The translations under genes and the position numbers were made by a program. Under the pieces are notes generated by a model. The model saw nothing but the letters and a program-made list of their open reading frames with translations, did not search any database and was not told where the DNA came from. This document shows positions 17,275-26,409 of a DNA stretch of 64,000 bases, piece after piece (positions within the stretch are counted from its first letter, which is position 1; each line of letters begins with the position of its first letter). Origin of the DNA: Planococcus ruber (lineage in GTDB: Bacteria; Bacillota; Bacilli; Bacillales_A; Planococcaceae); the NCBI RefSeq assembly GCF_022819085.1, contig NZ_JALHAG010000001.1:62001-126000 (forward strand). The letters run 5' to 3'.

Positions 17275-18129
17275 TCAAGCTTTCCATTCGTTAAAGAAGA
17301 ACACACCGAGTGTGCCGGGGCCGGTATGGGCGCCGATTACAGATCCAATCATATCAATTTCAATCGCTTTCGGATGGAAGCGTTCTTCGATTTCGGATTT
17401 TAAGAGCATGGCAAAGTCTAAATCGTCGCCATGGCAAATGGCAATCGTTTGTTCATTCAAATTATTGCCGCGTTCTTCAATAAGTTCGACCATTCGTTTA
17501 AGGACCTTTTTGCGCCCGCGCAATTTTTCAATTGGCACCAGTTTGCCGTCTTCCACGTGCAGCAGTGGTTTGATGTTCAACAAGCCTCCGACAAATGCAC
17601 TGCCTTTTGAAATTCTTCCGCCTTTCGCCATGTAATCCAAATCTTCAACAGTAAACAAGCTTTCAAGGTGATTTACCAAGTGTCGAACTCTCTCAATGAT
17701 GGCTTCAGAAGATTCGCCTGCTGTGCGCATCTTAACCGCTTCTTTTACAAGAAGCCCGTAGCCGGAAGATGCCGCTTTCGAATCCAGAATCGTTAGGTTT
17801 AACTCAGGATAATCTTCCCGGACCTGTTCCGCTATCATAGCAGCTGTATTATGGGTTCCGGATAATTCAGAAGAAAAAGCGATATAGAATCCTTCATCTC
17901 CTTCTTTTGCCAACTGCTCAAAGGCATTCAGCATCTCATCCGGCGATACTTGCGAAGTTTTTGGATGGATGCCTTCCCGGATGGCATCGAACACTTTCTT
18001 CGAATGTACGGTTCGAATGTCTTCGAACTCTTCATCTCCGATATGGACCCGCAATGGAAATAAAACCACATTTTCATCCTGGAAAAAAGATTTTGGCAAA
18101 TCTGATGCACTGTCAGCGAATAATCGCAT
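17275..18129 (-). CDS. DegV-family fatty-acid-binding protein
   Basis: A 284-residue DegV/FakB-type protein. The N-terminal FADSASDLP and the SSELSGTHNTA loop line the fatty-acid carboxylate site. The GGRISKGSAFVGGLLNIKPLL and GAHTGPGTLGVFF segments are also typical. Family members bind a fatty acid and, as FakB, present it to the kinase FakA for incorporation into phospholipid. B. subtilis yitS is the positional counterpart, next to yitU. It lies 13 bases after the HAD gene and 10 before the reductase gene, so the three are probably one transcript. Confidence 0.9.
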   Translation of the reverse strand: MRLFADSASDLPKSFFQDENVVLFPLRVHIGDEEFEDIRTVHSKKVFDAIREGIHPKTSQVSPDEMLNAFEQLAKEGDEGFYIAFSSELSGTHNTAAMIAEQVREDYPELNLTILDSKAASSGYGLLVKEAVKMRTAGESSEAIIERVRHLVNHLESLFTVEDLDYMAKGGRISKGSAFVGGLLNIKPLLHVEDGKLVPIEKLRGRKKVLKRMVELIEERGNNLNEQTIAICHGDDLDFAMLLKSEIEERFHPKAIEIDMIGSVIGAHTGPGTLGVFFFNEWKA

Positions 18130-18142
18130 ATAAATCCTCCTT

Positions 18143-18952
18143 TTATTTTAAGCTTAACCGGTCTATCAATAATTCAGCGATTCCATCTTCATTATTCGTC
18201 AATGTGATTTCGTTGGCAATGTTTTTTAATGGCTCAATGGCATTGCCCATAGCCACTCCGACGCCTGCAAAATCGATCATTTCAAGATCATTGTCTTCGT
18301 CGCCGAACGCGATAATATTCTCACGCGGAATGCCGAGCGATTTGGAAACCCGGTCGAGGCCGACCGCTTTGCTTAAACCGCTTTTGACAATCTCGATGAC
18401 GTGCCATGGAGCGCCCCATCTGCGGTGGTCGATCACTTCCGCATGGACCGAAGATAAATGGTCATGGATCAATGGCACTTTTTCAACCGGTGCATGGATC
18501 AGCATTGAGGTAGGATCCACTTTCAAAAAGTTTCTCAAGTCGCCGGTAGTGATCTCTGGATCTCCAAAACTGAAAATATTCATTAATTTTTCATCATGGT
18601 GGTGGACGTATACATCGTCTAATACTTCTGCGACGATGTTATAGAAATCGAATTGATGCATTGATTCGACCACTTCATGCACAACATCCAAAGAAATCGG
18701 GGTATGGTGAGTGCCCCAAGTTGAATCCATTGGATGGTGGACAAAAGCGCCGTTGAAATTGACGATGGGCGTGCTCAGTCCCAATTCTTTGTAATATGCT
18801 TCACTGGAACGAAAAGGGCGGCCGGTGGCGATCATCACTTGATGGCCTTGCTCCTGGGCCTTCTGTAAAGTGGATTTTGTTTTATCTGAAATGACTTTTT
18901 GATCGGTCAATAAGGTGCCGTCTAAATCTAACACTATTAAATGCTGCTTCAT
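18143..18952 (-). CDS. yitU: Cof-type HAD phosphatase, YitU-like
   Basis: A 269-residue HAD hydrolase of the Cof/YidA subfamily. Motif I DLDGTLL has the nucleophile Asp9 and general acid Asp11. Motif II sits in MIATGRPF. Motif IV is GDEDNDLEMI near residue 218, followed by GVAMGNA. The C2 cap lies between. These enzymes dephosphorylate sugar phosphates or flavin and pyridoxal precursors; YitU and relatives are reported to act on a riboflavin pathway intermediate. The substrate here is not determined from sequence. The ribosome site is AAAGGAG. It is first in a minus-strand operon and divergent from yitV. Confidence 0.85.
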   Translation of the reverse strand: MKQHLIVLDLDGTLLTDQKVISDKTKSTLQKAQEQGHQVMIATGRPFRSSEAYYKELGLSTPIVNFNGAFVHHPMDSTWGTHHTPISLDVVHEVVESMHQFDFYNIVAEVLDDVYVHHHDEKLMNIFSFGDPEITTGDLRNFLKVDPTSMLIHAPVEKVPLIHDHLSSVHAEVIDHRRWGAPWHVIEIVKSGLSKAVGLDRVSKSLGIPRENIIAFGDEDNDLEMIDFAGVGVAMGNAIEPLKNIANEITLTNNEDGIAELLIDRLSLK

Positions 18953-19069
18953 TAAAAACCGTCTCCTTTCTCTCTATGTATAGTTTAGCGATAAAGGAAG
19001 CAGTTCGTCAAAAAAACTTCCATGGGAATGCGGCGCTTCGAAAAAGTTCTGTCAGCTTTAGCGGATTGT

Positions 19070-19098
19070 TTGCTGGAGAAGGAGAACATTGGTACGAT
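19070..19098 (+). promoter_or_regulatory. Promoter of yitV
   Basis: TTGCTG (19070-19075), a 17-base spacer and TACGAT (19093-19098) preceded by TG at the extended -10 position. It lies downstream of an in-frame ATG at 19022 and so supports the GTG start at 19130. Confidence 0.5.
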
Positions 19099-19129
19099 TG
19101 GGGAGAATAAGAAAAAGGATGTGGGTAAA

Positions 19130-19897
19130 GTGAAAGTGGTACACGAAATTTGGGAAGGCATCCCGCTCCTGAATGTTGCAGCTGAAGACCGGTTTGCAGA
19201 AGCTTTGCCGACAGTTGTTTTTTTTCACGGGCATATGAGTGCAAAAGAACATAATCTGCATTACGCTTATCAATTGGCAAACGAAGGCATGCGCGTCATC
19301 TTGCCGGATGCCCATTTGCATGGAGACCGGGATGAAGGCTTAGATGAAATCCAAATGAGCCTGCGTTTTTGGGAGATTGTTCTGACATCAATAGAAGAAT
19401 TAGCGATAATACATACAGCCATCTACGAAAAGAATTTAGCTGTAGGCGAGATTGGCATTGGCGGTACGTCGATGGGGGGCATCACGACTTTAGGGGCGTT
19501 GACAGTCTATCCATGGATCAAAGCGGCCTCGGTCATGATGGGTGCTGCCAATTATGTCCAATTGGCAAAAGCGCAAATGGCCCAATTTGAATCGAAAGGA
19601 TTTAAATTGCCGATTACGGATGACGAACGGAAGAAGATGCTGGATACGCTCGCCCGTTTTGACGGAACGAAAAACCGGGCTGTTTTCCAACAGCGCCCTT
19701 TATTTTTCTGGCACGGAGAACAAGATACGACGGTTCCTTTTGAGCCGACTTTTAATTTCTATAAAGCGTTAAAAGAAGATTATGCTGAAGTGCCGGAGCG
19801 AATCCGTTTTATGCGGGAAAAAGAATCCGGCCATGCGGTGAGCCGTCCTGGAATGCTTGCAGCTATGGCTTGGTTGGCTGAGCATGTGGCTGGATAA
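19130..19897 (+). CDS. yitV: YitV-type alpha/beta hydrolase (putative esterase)
   Basis: A 255-residue alpha/beta hydrolase (B. subtilis YitV has the same length). Visible are the oxyanion-loop segment VVFFHGHMSAKEHN, the nucleophile elbow GGTSMGG, and the closing WHGEQDTTVPF (acid) and SGHAV (His) segments. The substrate is unknown; the family lies near prolyl oligopeptidase-like esterases. The frame opens upstream at ATG 19022, but a promoter sits inside that extension and AAAGGAT precedes GTG 19130, which also matches the family N-terminus (start of VKVVHEIWEGIP). It is divergent from yitU and precedes yitW, as in B. subtilis. Confidence 0.85.
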   Translation: MKVVHEIWEGIPLLNVAAEDRFAEALPTVVFFHGHMSAKEHNLHYAYQLANEGMRVILPDAHLHGDRDEGLDEIQMSLRFWEIVLTSIEELAIIHTAIYEKNLAVGEIGIGGTSMGGITTLGALTVYPWIKAASVMMGAANYVQLAKAQMAQFESKGFKLPITDDERKKMLDTLARFDGTKNRAVFQQRPLFFWHGEQDTTVPFEPTFNFYKALKEDYAEVPERIRFMREKESGHAVSRPGMLAAMAWLAEHVAG

Positions 19898-19960
19898 GCG
19901 GTTGAATTTCTTTTTCCAAGAAAATTTGGTAAGATGAGAAGAGCAGAATAGGGAGGGATT

Positions 19961-20272
19961 ATGATGGATCAAGACATGAGAGAAAGCATGATGGGTGCCT
20001 TGGAACAAGTAGTGGACCCGGAACTTGGAGTCGATATCGTCAACTTAGGCCTTGTTTATGACCTTGACCTTTCAGAAGATGGGTTTGCTGTCGTAACAAT
20101 GACGTTGACCTCGATGGGATGCCCTATGGGGCCGCAAATCGTGGATATGGTCAAACGGGCGTTGTACGAACTTCCAGAAATTGAAGAAGTAGACGTGAAA
20201 ATCGTTTGGCAGCCAGTATGGGGCAAAGATCATATGTCGCGTTATGCAAAAATGGCGCTTGGCGTTCGATAA
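19961..20272 (+). CDS. yitW: YitW / SufT-type MIP18-family iron-sulfur assembly factor
   Basis: A 103-residue DUF59 protein. It carries the family pattern VVDPELGVDIVNLGLVYD and the cysteine segment TSMGCPMGPQI, where the reactive Cys is expected. SufT-like members help Fe-S cluster maturation and maintenance in the cytoplasm. It follows yitV after 63 bases, behind GGGAGGG, with an extended -10-like TGGTAAGAT near 19930, so it may have its own promoter. A strong terminator follows. AddB in this window is one possible Fe-S client, but nothing in the sequence links them directly. Confidence 0.9.
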   Translation: MMDQDMRESMMGALEQVVDPELGVDIVNLGLVYDLDLSEDGFAVVTMTLTSMGCPMGPQIVDMVKRALYELPEIEEVDVKIVWQPVWGKDHMSRYAKMALGVR

Positions 20273-20283
20273 TGAGAGCACAA

Positions 20284-20319
20284 AACACCGTAAAATCATC
20301 CGATTTTACGGTGTTTTTT
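20284..20319 (+). terminator. Terminator after yitW
   Basis: AACACCGTAAAATC (20284-20297) pairs with GATTTTACGGTGTT (20302-20315) around a four-base loop, followed by TTTT. Confidence 0.9.
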
Positions 20320-20332
20320 CTATGGTTATCAT

Positions 20333-20361
20333 TTGCCAAAAATGACAGGATTTCATATAAT
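20333..20361 (+). promoter_or_regulatory. SigA-type promoter of clpB
   Basis: TTGCCA (20333-20338), exact 17-base spacer, TATAAT (20356-20361). It is one of the best vegetative promoters in the window. Confidence 0.75.
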
Positions 20362-20367
20362 TAAATT

Positions 20368-20384
20368 AGTCAAATAAGGTCAAA
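20368..20384 (+). promoter_or_regulatory. CtsR operator of clpB
   Basis: AGTCAAA-TAA-GGTCAAA is a perfect match to the CtsR direct heptad repeat (A/G)GTCAAA-NAN-(A/G)GTCAAA. It begins 6 bases after the -10 and covers the expected transcription start, so CtsR would block the promoter until heat or protein stress. ctsR itself is not in the window. Confidence 0.9.
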
Positions 20385-20403
20385 CTTATTAAGGAGTGAT
20401 TTT

Positions 20404-22533
20404 ATGGTTCAATTTACGAACGAAGAACAAAAATCCCCATTGGAACAATATGGTCGAAATATGGTGGAACAAGCGAAAAATGGCAATATGGATCCGGTCA
20501 TCGGACGGGATCAGGAAATTCGCAATGTCATTCGGATTCTTTCGCGCAAAACGAAAAACAATCCGGTTCTGATTGGAGAGCCTGGGGTTGGGAAAACAGC
20601 GATTGTCGAAGGATTGGCGCAGCGGATTGTCCGAAATGACGTGCCAGAAGGGTTAAAAGACCGCATCATTTACGAACTCGACATGAGTGCACTGATTGCC
20701 GGCGCCAAATACCGGGGGGAGTTTGAAGAACGCTTAAAAAGTGTGCTGAAGCAAGTAAAAGACAGCGACGGCCAAATTATTTTATTCATCGATGAAATCC
20801 ATACGATTGTCGGAGCAGGAAAAACCGAAGGGGCAATGGATGCCGGGAATATGCTGAAGCCGATGCTGGCGCGTGGCGAACTGTACTGCATCGGTGCAAC
20901 GACACTTGATGAGTACCGGATGAACATCGAAAAAGATCCGGCTTTAGAACGCCGTTTCCAGCAAGTTCTAGTACGTGAACCGTCTGTCGAAGATACCGTA
21001 TCGATTTTAAGGGGCTTGAAAGAACGGTTTGAATTGCACCATGCGGTCCGCATTCATGACCGGGCCATTGTCGCCGCAGCGGCAATGTCAGACCGCTATA
21101 TTACCGAACGTTTCCTGCCGGACAAAGCGATTGACTTGATCGACGAAGCGTGTGCAATGATCCGGACGGAAATCGATTCAATGCCGCAGGAACTGGATGA
21201 AGTTACTCGCCGTTTGATGCAATTGGAAATTGAAGAACAAGCTTTAATGAAAGAAAAAGATCCGGCGAGCCAAAATCGGTTGGACATTTTGAGAAAAGAA
21301 ATTGCGGATTTGAAATCTTCCACGGCAGATATGAAGAACCAATGGAACACAGAAAAAGAATCGCTGAAAAAGATTCAGGAAAAGCGTGAAAAGCTGGATC
21401 AGTATCGTCGGCAATTGGAAGAAGCAGAGAACAAATACGATTTAAATGCCGCGGCTGTCCTCCGCCACGGCAAAATTCCAGAACTTGAAAAAGAACTGGC
21501 AGTTCTTGAAAAAGACTTGCATGAAGGCGGTGCAGAACGCCTCTTGCGCGAAGAAGTGACCGAAGATGAAATTGCCGGAATCGTCGCCAGATGGACAGGC
21601 ATCCCTGTTACGAAGTTAGTCGAAGGGGAACGCGAGAAGCTGTTAAGACTGGATGAAACATTAAAAGAGCGGGTCATTGGGCAAAACCGTGCTGTTGAAC
21701 TGGTAACAGAAGCTGTATGGCGCGCTCGTGCGGGCATTAAAGATGAACAAAAGCCAATCGGTTCTTTCATTTTCCTAGGTCCTACCGGGGTGGGGAAAAC
21801 AGAGCTCGCTAAAGCGTTGGCTGCGAACCTTTTCGATTCGGAAGACCATTTTATCCGCATCGATATGTCGGAGTATATGGAAAAACATAGCGTTTCCCGT
21901 CTGGTCGGGGCTCCTCCGGGCTATATTGGCTATGAAGAAGGCGGCCAGTTGACAGAAGCAGTTCGCAGAAATCCGTATTCCGTGGTGCTCTTGGATGAAA
22001 TCGAAAAAGCGCATCCGGACGTCGCCAATATTTTGCTGCAAATCTTGGATGATGGACGGATTACAGACAGCCAAGGCCGGTTGATCAATTTCTCGAATAC
22101 GGTTGTGATCATGACCTCGAATATCGGCTCCGCTTTCATTGGCGGAACGGATACTGAACACGATCTTGAAGACATTGTCATGGCCGAATTGCGGAAGCAT
22201 TTTAAACCCGAATTGTTGAACCGCATTGACGATATTGTCATTTTCCACGCACTCGGCAATTCTCATTTCTATGGAATTGCGAAAAAGATGCTGGGAGAGC
22301 TGGCACAGCGCATGAAAGGCCAGCAATTGGAATTAGCGGTCGATGATTCGGTCATTGAGTATATTGTGGAAGCGGGAACCGATCCGGTATTTGGAGCCCG
22401 TCCGCTAAAACGCTTTATCCAAAGGGAAATTGAAACAAAGATTGCCCGGGAATTGATTAAAGGGGAAATCGAAGCAAATGCCACCTTGCATTTAGGAATG
22501 GAAGAGGGGCATTTGAAGATCATCACAAATTAA
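20404..22533 (+). CDS. clpB: ClpB-type disaggregase lacking the N-terminal domain
   Basis: A 709-residue Hsp100 ATPase. NBD1 begins almost at once (GEPGVGKT, 58-65; [10 protein letters not shown]). It is followed by a long ClpB-type coiled-coil M domain of about 130 residues with [22 protein letters not shown], then [10 protein letters not shown] and NBD2 (GPTGVGKT near 459; [11 protein letters not shown]). The M-domain length and the absence of an (L/I/V)GF loop for ClpP mark it as ClpB rather than ClpC or ClpE. Normal ClpB has about 860 residues; the missing part is the roughly 150-residue N-domain. It should work with DnaK to dissolve aggregates. The start is firm: AAGGAG lies directly upstream of the ATG, and a promoter and operator sit just before it. 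Confidence 0.9.
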   Translation: MVQFTNEEQKSPLEQYGRNMVEQAKNGNMDPVIGRDQEIRNVIRILSRKTKNNPVLIGEPGVGKTAIVEGLAQRIVRNDVPEGLKDRIIYELDMSALIAGAKYRGEFEERLKSVLKQVKDSDGQIILFIDEIHTIVGAGKTEGAMDAGNMLKPMLARGELYCIGATTLDEYRMNIEKDPALERRFQQVLVREPSVEDTVSILRGLKERFELHHAVRIHDRAIVAAAAMSDRYITERFLPDKAIDLIDEACAMIRTEIDSMPQELDEVTRRLMQLEIEEQALMKEKDPASQNRLDILRKEIADLKSSTADMKNQWNTEKESLKKIQEKREKLDQYRRQLEEAENKYDLNAAAVLRHGKIPELEKELAVLEKDLHEGGAERLLREEVTEDEIAGIVARWTGIPVTKLVEGEREKLLRLDETLKERVIGQNRAVELVTEAVWRARAGIKDEQKPIGSFIFLGPTGVGKTELAKALAANLFDSEDHFIRIDMSEYMEKHSVSRLVGAPPGYIGYEEGGQLTEAVRRNPYSVVLLDEIEKAHPDVANILLQILDDGRITDSQGRLINFSNTVVIMTSNIGSAFIGGTDTEHDLEDIVMAELRKHFKPELLNRIDDIVIFHALGNSHFYGIAKKMLGELAQRMKGQQLELAVDDSVIEYIVEAGTDPVFGARPLKRFIQREIETKIARELIKGEIEANATLHLGMEEGHLKIITN

Positions 22534-22576
22534 AAAAATGCGCCATCCGGATAATTCCGGATGGCGCATTTTTAAT
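22534..22576. terminator. Bidirectional terminator between clpB and yjzD
   Basis: AAATGCGCCATCCGG and CCGGATGGCGCATTT form a long perfect stem around ATAATT, with an A-run before and a T-run after. It serves both convergent genes. Confidence 0.9.
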
Positions 22577-22761
22577 TAATGCTTTTCTGCTGCTGGCTCG
22601 TCTGGGATGATTGCGGAAATAACAAAAATCAAGACAGAGACAATCAGAGAAATATAAACGCCTAACATGAAGTCGAAATGGACGTTTTGTACAGCGCTTA
22701 CCACATAGTTCAATAAAGAAATCAATAAGAACGACCAAAAGAATGTGCCAATATATTGCAT
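22576..22761 (-). CDS. yjzD: YjzD-family small membrane protein (DUF2929)
   Basis: A 61-residue protein with two hydrophobic segments (YIGTFFWSFLLISLLNYVV and LGVYISLIVSVLIFVISAII) and a short polar tail. B. subtilis YjzD is also 61 residues, has the same two-helix layout, and lies divergently just before fabHA, exactly as here. Its function is unknown. The start is ATG behind GAGGTGAG. Length, position and layout make this a confident family match although identity is low, as expected for such a small protein. Confidence 0.8.
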   Translation of the reverse strand: MQYIGTFFWSFLLISLLNYVVSAVQNVHFDFMLGVYISLIVSVLIFVISAIIPDEPAAEKH

Positions 22762-22871
22762 CTAATCTCACCTCTACATAAAATATCTAGCTTAATCATA
22801 TCATACCGTTTCCCATACACAAAGAAAGTTTCGAAGAATCAAAGATATTTTGTCGGAAGTATGTCAGTTAG

Positions 22872-22900
22872 TTGAAAAATAACAGGACATGGCGTATTAT
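22872..22900 (+). promoter_or_regulatory. Promoter of fabH-fabF
   Basis: TTGAAA (22872-22877), 17-base spacer, TATTAT (22895-22900). The FapR box starts on the last bases of the -10. Confidence 0.7.
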
Positions 22901-22917
22901 TATTACCAGGTACTAAT
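22899..22917 (+). promoter_or_regulatory. FapR operator of fabH-fabF
   Basis: ATTATTACC-A-GGTACTAAT is a near-perfect 19-base inverted repeat that matches the FapR-type operator (TTAGTACC...GGTACTAA). It overlaps the -10 and the start site. FapR represses fatty-acid and phospholipid genes and is released by malonyl-CoA. The same two arms, in reverse orientation, occur before fabI at 54347-54365. Confidence 0.85.
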
Positions 22918-22949
22918 AATTGATGTTAAATTGAAATGAGGGACCCATA

Positions 22950-23885
22950 ATGAATGCAGGAATTATCGGCATTGGCAGATGTTTGCCGGAAGATAAATTA
23001 ACGAACTTCGATTTGGAAAAACGGATGGATACCTCTGATGAATGGATCCGTACGATGACCGGGATTGAAGAGCGCCGAATTGCAAGAGATGAACAGGACA
23101 CGTCCGATATGGCATTAGAGGCAGCGCAGAAAGCAATTAAAGATGCTGGCATCGATCCTGCTGAAATCGGATTGATTTTGGTTGCAACGGTTACACCGGA
23201 TCAGCCGTTCCCTTCGATGGCATGTGTCATCCAACAGGAAATTGGGGCAGTACATGCTGCGGCTATGGATGTTTCAGCTGCCTGTGCAGGTTTCATGTAT
23301 GGCGTCGTCACTGCTAAACAATTCATTGATTCCGATGTTTATAAATATGTCCTCGTTGTAGGCGTGGAAAAATTATCGAAAATTACAAACTGGGAAGACC
23401 GCAATACAGCCGTCCTGTTCGGCGACGGAGCCGGAGCAGCAGTCGTCGGGAAAGTATCCGAAGGGCGCGGAATTCTTTCCTTCGAACTCGGAGCGGATGG
23501 CAGCGGCGGTTCGAACCTTTACCAAGAAGGCAAGCATTTGGTGATGAACGGCAGAGAAGTGTTTAAATTCGCTGTTCGCCAAATGGGTGAATCTGCAATC
23601 AATGTCATTGAAAAAGCAGGATTAACGAAAGAAGAAGTCAACTTTTTAATTCCACATCAAGCCAATATCCGCATCATGGAGGCGTCACGGGCCCGTTTGG
23701 AATTACCGGTAGAGAAAATGTCGAAAACGATCCATAAATACGGCAATACATCTGCAGCTTCGATTCCCATTTCTCTTGTAGAAGATGTGGAAGAAGGACG
23801 GATTAAAGAGGATGATGTCGTCGTCATGGTCGGATTTGGCGGCGGATTGACATGGGGCGCAATCGCAATGAGATGGGGCAAATAA
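22950..23885 (+). CDS. fabH: Beta-ketoacyl-ACP synthase III (FabH)
   Basis: A 311-residue thiolase-fold enzyme that condenses acyl-CoA with malonyl-ACP to start fatty-acid synthesis. In Bacillales it usually prefers branched-chain primers. The catalytic triad is visible: Cys in [12 protein letters not shown], His in [11 protein letters not shown] and Asn in KYGNTSAAS. The C-terminus ends in [15 protein letters not shown]. It starts with ATG behind GAAATGAGGG, 33 bases after the FapR operator, and is followed by fabF after 26 bases. Only one fabH is seen here; B. subtilis carries a second copy elsewhere. Confidence 0.97.
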   Translation: MNAGIIGIGRCLPEDKLTNFDLEKRMDTSDEWIRTMTGIEERRIARDEQDTSDMALEAAQKAIKDAGIDPAEIGLILVATVTPDQPFPSMACVIQQEIGAVHAAAMDVSAACAGFMYGVVTAKQFIDSDVYKYVLVVGVEKLSKITNWEDRNTAVLFGDGAGAAVVGKVSEGRGILSFELGADGSGGSNLYQEGKHLVMNGREVFKFAVRQMGESAINVIEKAGLTKEEVNFLIPHQANIRIMEASRARLELPVEKMSKTIHKYGNTSAASIPISLVEDVEEGRIKEDDVVVMVGFGGGLTWGAIAMRWGK

Positions 23886-23911
23886 GAGATATGCGAAAGG
23901 AAGAAATGAGA

Positions 23912-25153
23912 ATGGCTAATCGTCGAGTAGTAATTACAGGTATTGGGGCAGTGACTCCTTTAGGAAATGATATCGAAACCACGTGGGAAGCGGTAAAGTC
24001 GGGGAAATCCGGTGTAGGGCCGCTGACTCGTTTAGATGCAGATCAATATCCAGCTAAAGTAGCTGCAGAAGTTAAAGACTTTTCAATCGAAGATTATATT
24101 GAACGGAAAGAAGCCCGCAAGATGGATCGCTTCACTCATTATGCGCTCGCATCATCCATCATGGCGATGAAGGATGCCGGGCTTGAGCTGGATGAAAAGA
24201 CAGCACTTCGTACTGGTGTTTGGATCGGTTCCGGCATCGGCGGAATGGAAACGATTGAAAATCAGATGGATGTGTTGAATGATCGCGGCGTTCGCCGCAT
24301 CAGCCCGTTTTTTGTGCCGATGATCATTCCGGATATGGCTTCTGGCCAGGTTTCCATCCACTTTGGTGCAAAAGCGATCAACTCTTGTTCGGTGACAGCC
24401 TGTGCGTCGGGCACAAACTCAATCGGCGACGCATTCAAAGTAATCCAGCGCGGCGATGCGGACGTCATGATTTCAGGTGGAGCCGAAGCGCCGATCACTC
24501 GTTTATCGGTAGCCGGCTTTACAGCGAACACAGCCTTAACGACAAATACAGATACGGCAACAGCATCACGCCCATTTGATAAAAACCGTGATGGATTCGT
24601 TATTGCGGAAGGTGCAGGGATTGTGATTCTGGAAGAATATGAACATGCAAAAGCACGCGGTGCGAAAATCTATGCTGAACTGATTGGCTACGGTTCAACT
24701 GGCGATGCGCACCATATTACGGCTCCGGCACCTGGCGGCGAAGGCGCAGCAAGAGCAATGGCGCAAGCGCTGGAAGACGGCGGTGTTGATAAAACCGAGA
24801 TCGGCTACATCAATGCCCACGGAACCAGTACCCAATACAATGATTTATATGAAACGATGGCAGTTAAAACGGTTTTCGGGGAGCATGCCTATAAATTAGG
24901 AATGAGTTCCACTAAATCCATGACAGGCCACTTATTGGGAGCGGCAGGCGGAATCGAAGCGATTTTCACAGCTTTGGCTTTGAAAGAAGGGATCATGCCG
25001 CCGACAATGAACTACGAAACACCGGATGAAGAATGTGATTTGGACTACGTGCCGAATGAAGCCCGCAAAGCAGAGTTTGCTTATGCTATGAGCAACTCGC
25101 TTGGCTTCGGCGGACACAATGCTTCTTTAGTATTTAAAAAACTAGCAGAATAA
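23912..25153 (+). CDS. fabF: Beta-ketoacyl-ACP synthase II (FabF)
   Basis: A 413-residue condensing enzyme, the same length as B. subtilis FabF, that elongates acyl-ACP with malonyl-ACP. The nucleophile Cys lies in [15 protein letters not shown]. The two His residues are in [11 protein letters not shown] and [12 protein letters not shown]. The GFGGHN end is typical. The start is ATG 23912 ([10 protein letters not shown]), set by GAAAGGAAG; an earlier in-frame start would overlap fabH. It is transcribed with fabH under FapR control and is the likely target of platensimycin- and cerulenin-type inhibitors. Confidence 0.97.
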   Translation: MANRRVVITGIGAVTPLGNDIETTWEAVKSGKSGVGPLTRLDADQYPAKVAAEVKDFSIEDYIERKEARKMDRFTHYALASSIMAMKDAGLELDEKTALRTGVWIGSGIGGMETIENQMDVLNDRGVRRISPFFVPMIIPDMASGQVSIHFGAKAINSCSVTACASGTNSIGDAFKVIQRGDADVMISGGAEAPITRLSVAGFTANTALTTNTDTATASRPFDKNRDGFVIAEGAGIVILEEYEHAKARGAKIYAELIGYGSTGDAHHITAPAPGGEGAARAMAQALEDGGVDKTEIGYINAHGTSTQYNDLYETMAVKTVFGEHAYKLGMSSTKSMTGHLLGAAGGIEAIFTALALKEGIMPPTMNYETPDEECDLDYVPNEARKAEFAYAMSNSLGFGGHNASLVFKKLAE

Positions 25154-25167
25154 TGATTTGCGCCAAT

Positions 25168-25205
25168 AAAACCATCAGCTATTTTTCAGCTGGTGGTTTT
25201 TCTTT
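25168..25205 (+). terminator. Terminator after fabF
   Basis: AAAACCATCAGCT (25168-25180) pairs with AGCTGGTGGTTTT (25188-25200, with a G.U pair) and is followed by TCTTTTG. Confidence 0.8.
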
Positions 25206-25362
25206 TGTTGAATAAGAGGGGGGAATGCCTATAATTACCATATTTATAGAAATTGTGAAATAATTTGTAAAATTATAAAAAATGCGTTGCCTTGGTAATG
25301 TTTTTGTAATAAACTTTGTTTAGAGTGAATTGACAGAAAAAAAAGAATTTTGAGGTGTTCAC

Positions 25363-26409
25363 ATGACTGGGAACTACACAACGAAAAAAACGACACCCCT
25401 TTTGCAAGTAAGAAATTTACAAACGGGCTTTAAAATTGACCGGAAGTTTTACAATGCAGTCGAAAATGTCTCGTTCAATGTCGACAGAAAACAAATTGTC
25501 GGGATCGTGGGAGAGTCTGGGTGTGGAAAGAGCGTAATGTCATTGTCCATTATGCAGCTATTGCCGAACGGCATCGGCAAAATCCGTGGCGGAGAAATTG
25601 ACTTTGAAGGATTGAATATTTCAGAACTAAGCGATAAAAAGATGAATAAAATACGGGGCAAAGAGATATCAATGATTTTTCAGGAACCGATGACTTCGCT
25701 AAATCCCGTATTCACCATCGGTTATCAGATAGAAGAAGTGATCTTGAACCACGAATCGATTTCTAAAAAAGAAGCGAGGCTCCGTTCAATCGCTTTGCTG
25801 AAAAGTGTGGGAATTCCAAGAGCGGATAAAATCGTTAACGAGTATCCCCATCAATTATCGGGTGGAATGCGACAACGGGTCATGATCGCGATGGCCATCG
25901 CCTGCCAACCGAAATTGCTCATAGCAGACGAACCGACAACCGCTTTGGATGTTACGGTACAGGCCCAAATTTTGGAACTGCTGAAAGATATTCAGGAAAC
26001 CAATGATATGTCCATTATCCTGATTACGCACGATCTTGGCGTAGTAGCGGAAATCTGTGATGAAGTGATTGTTATGTATGCAGGGAAGATTGTCGAAAAG
26101 GCGACGGTAGATGAATTGTTCAACAATCCGAAGCACCCCTATACAGACCTTTTGATGAAGGCGATTCCGAAAATGGATGAAGATGTGGAGAAATTAGCAA
26201 CAATTGATGGATTAGTTCCTTCTATTATAAATATGCCGCAAATCGGCTGCCGGTTTGCCAACCGCTGCCCGAAAGCGATGCCGGAATGCTTAACGGTCAC
26301 TCCTCAATTAGGAGAAGTGGAACCGCAGCACGAAGCAGCATGCCTCCTTTACGATGAAAGCTGGCCGGCAGGAGAAGAACGCCAAAGAGAAGGGGTACCT
26401 GTTCTATGA
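25363..26409 (+). CDS. appD: Oligopeptide ABC transporter ATPase AppD
   Basis: A 348-residue ABC ATPase of the OppD/DppD subfamily: Walker A GESGCGKS, signature [14 protein letters not shown], Walker [14 protein letters not shown], and H-loop [11 protein letters not shown]. The C-terminal oligopeptide domain contains the [14 protein letters not shown] cysteine cluster typical of peptide-transport ATPases. It powers peptide import with AppF. It is first in an appD-F-A-B-C operon placed as in B. subtilis, between fabF and trpS. It overlaps appF by 4 bases (ATGA). Confidence 0.93.
   Translation: MTGNYTTKKTTPLLQVRNLQTGFKIDRKFYNAVENVSFNVDRKQIVGIVGESGCGKSVMSLSIMQLLPNGIGKIRGGEIDFEGLNISELSDKKMNKIRGKEISMIFQEPMTSLNPVFTIGYQIEEVILNHESISKKEARLRSIALLKSVGIPRADKIVNEYPHQLSGGMRQRVMIAMAIACQPKLLIADEPTTALDVTVQAQILELLKDIQETNDMSIILITHDLGVVAEICDEVIVMYAGKIVEKATVDELFNNPKHPYTDLLMKAIPKMDEDVEKLATIDGLVPSIINMPQIGCRFANRCPKAMPECLTVTPQLGEVEPQHEAACLLYDESWPAGEERQREGVPVL

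Noticed and set aside
17907-18644. A 245-codon open frame on the plus strand
   Set aside because: It is antisense to the DegV and HAD genes, which have full domain signatures. The frame has no ribosome site and no recognisable domain.
21775-22326. A 183-codon open frame on the minus strand
   Set aside because: It is a shadow of the NBD2 region of clpB and has no ribosome site.
25329-25334. TTGACA before appD as a promoter -35
   Set aside because: The matching -10 position falls on the ribosome site of appD, so it cannot serve this gene in the usual way.
25245-25350. CodY boxes before appD
   Set aside because: Two stretches match the consensus at only about 11 of 15 positions in a very AT-rich region, which is expected by chance.
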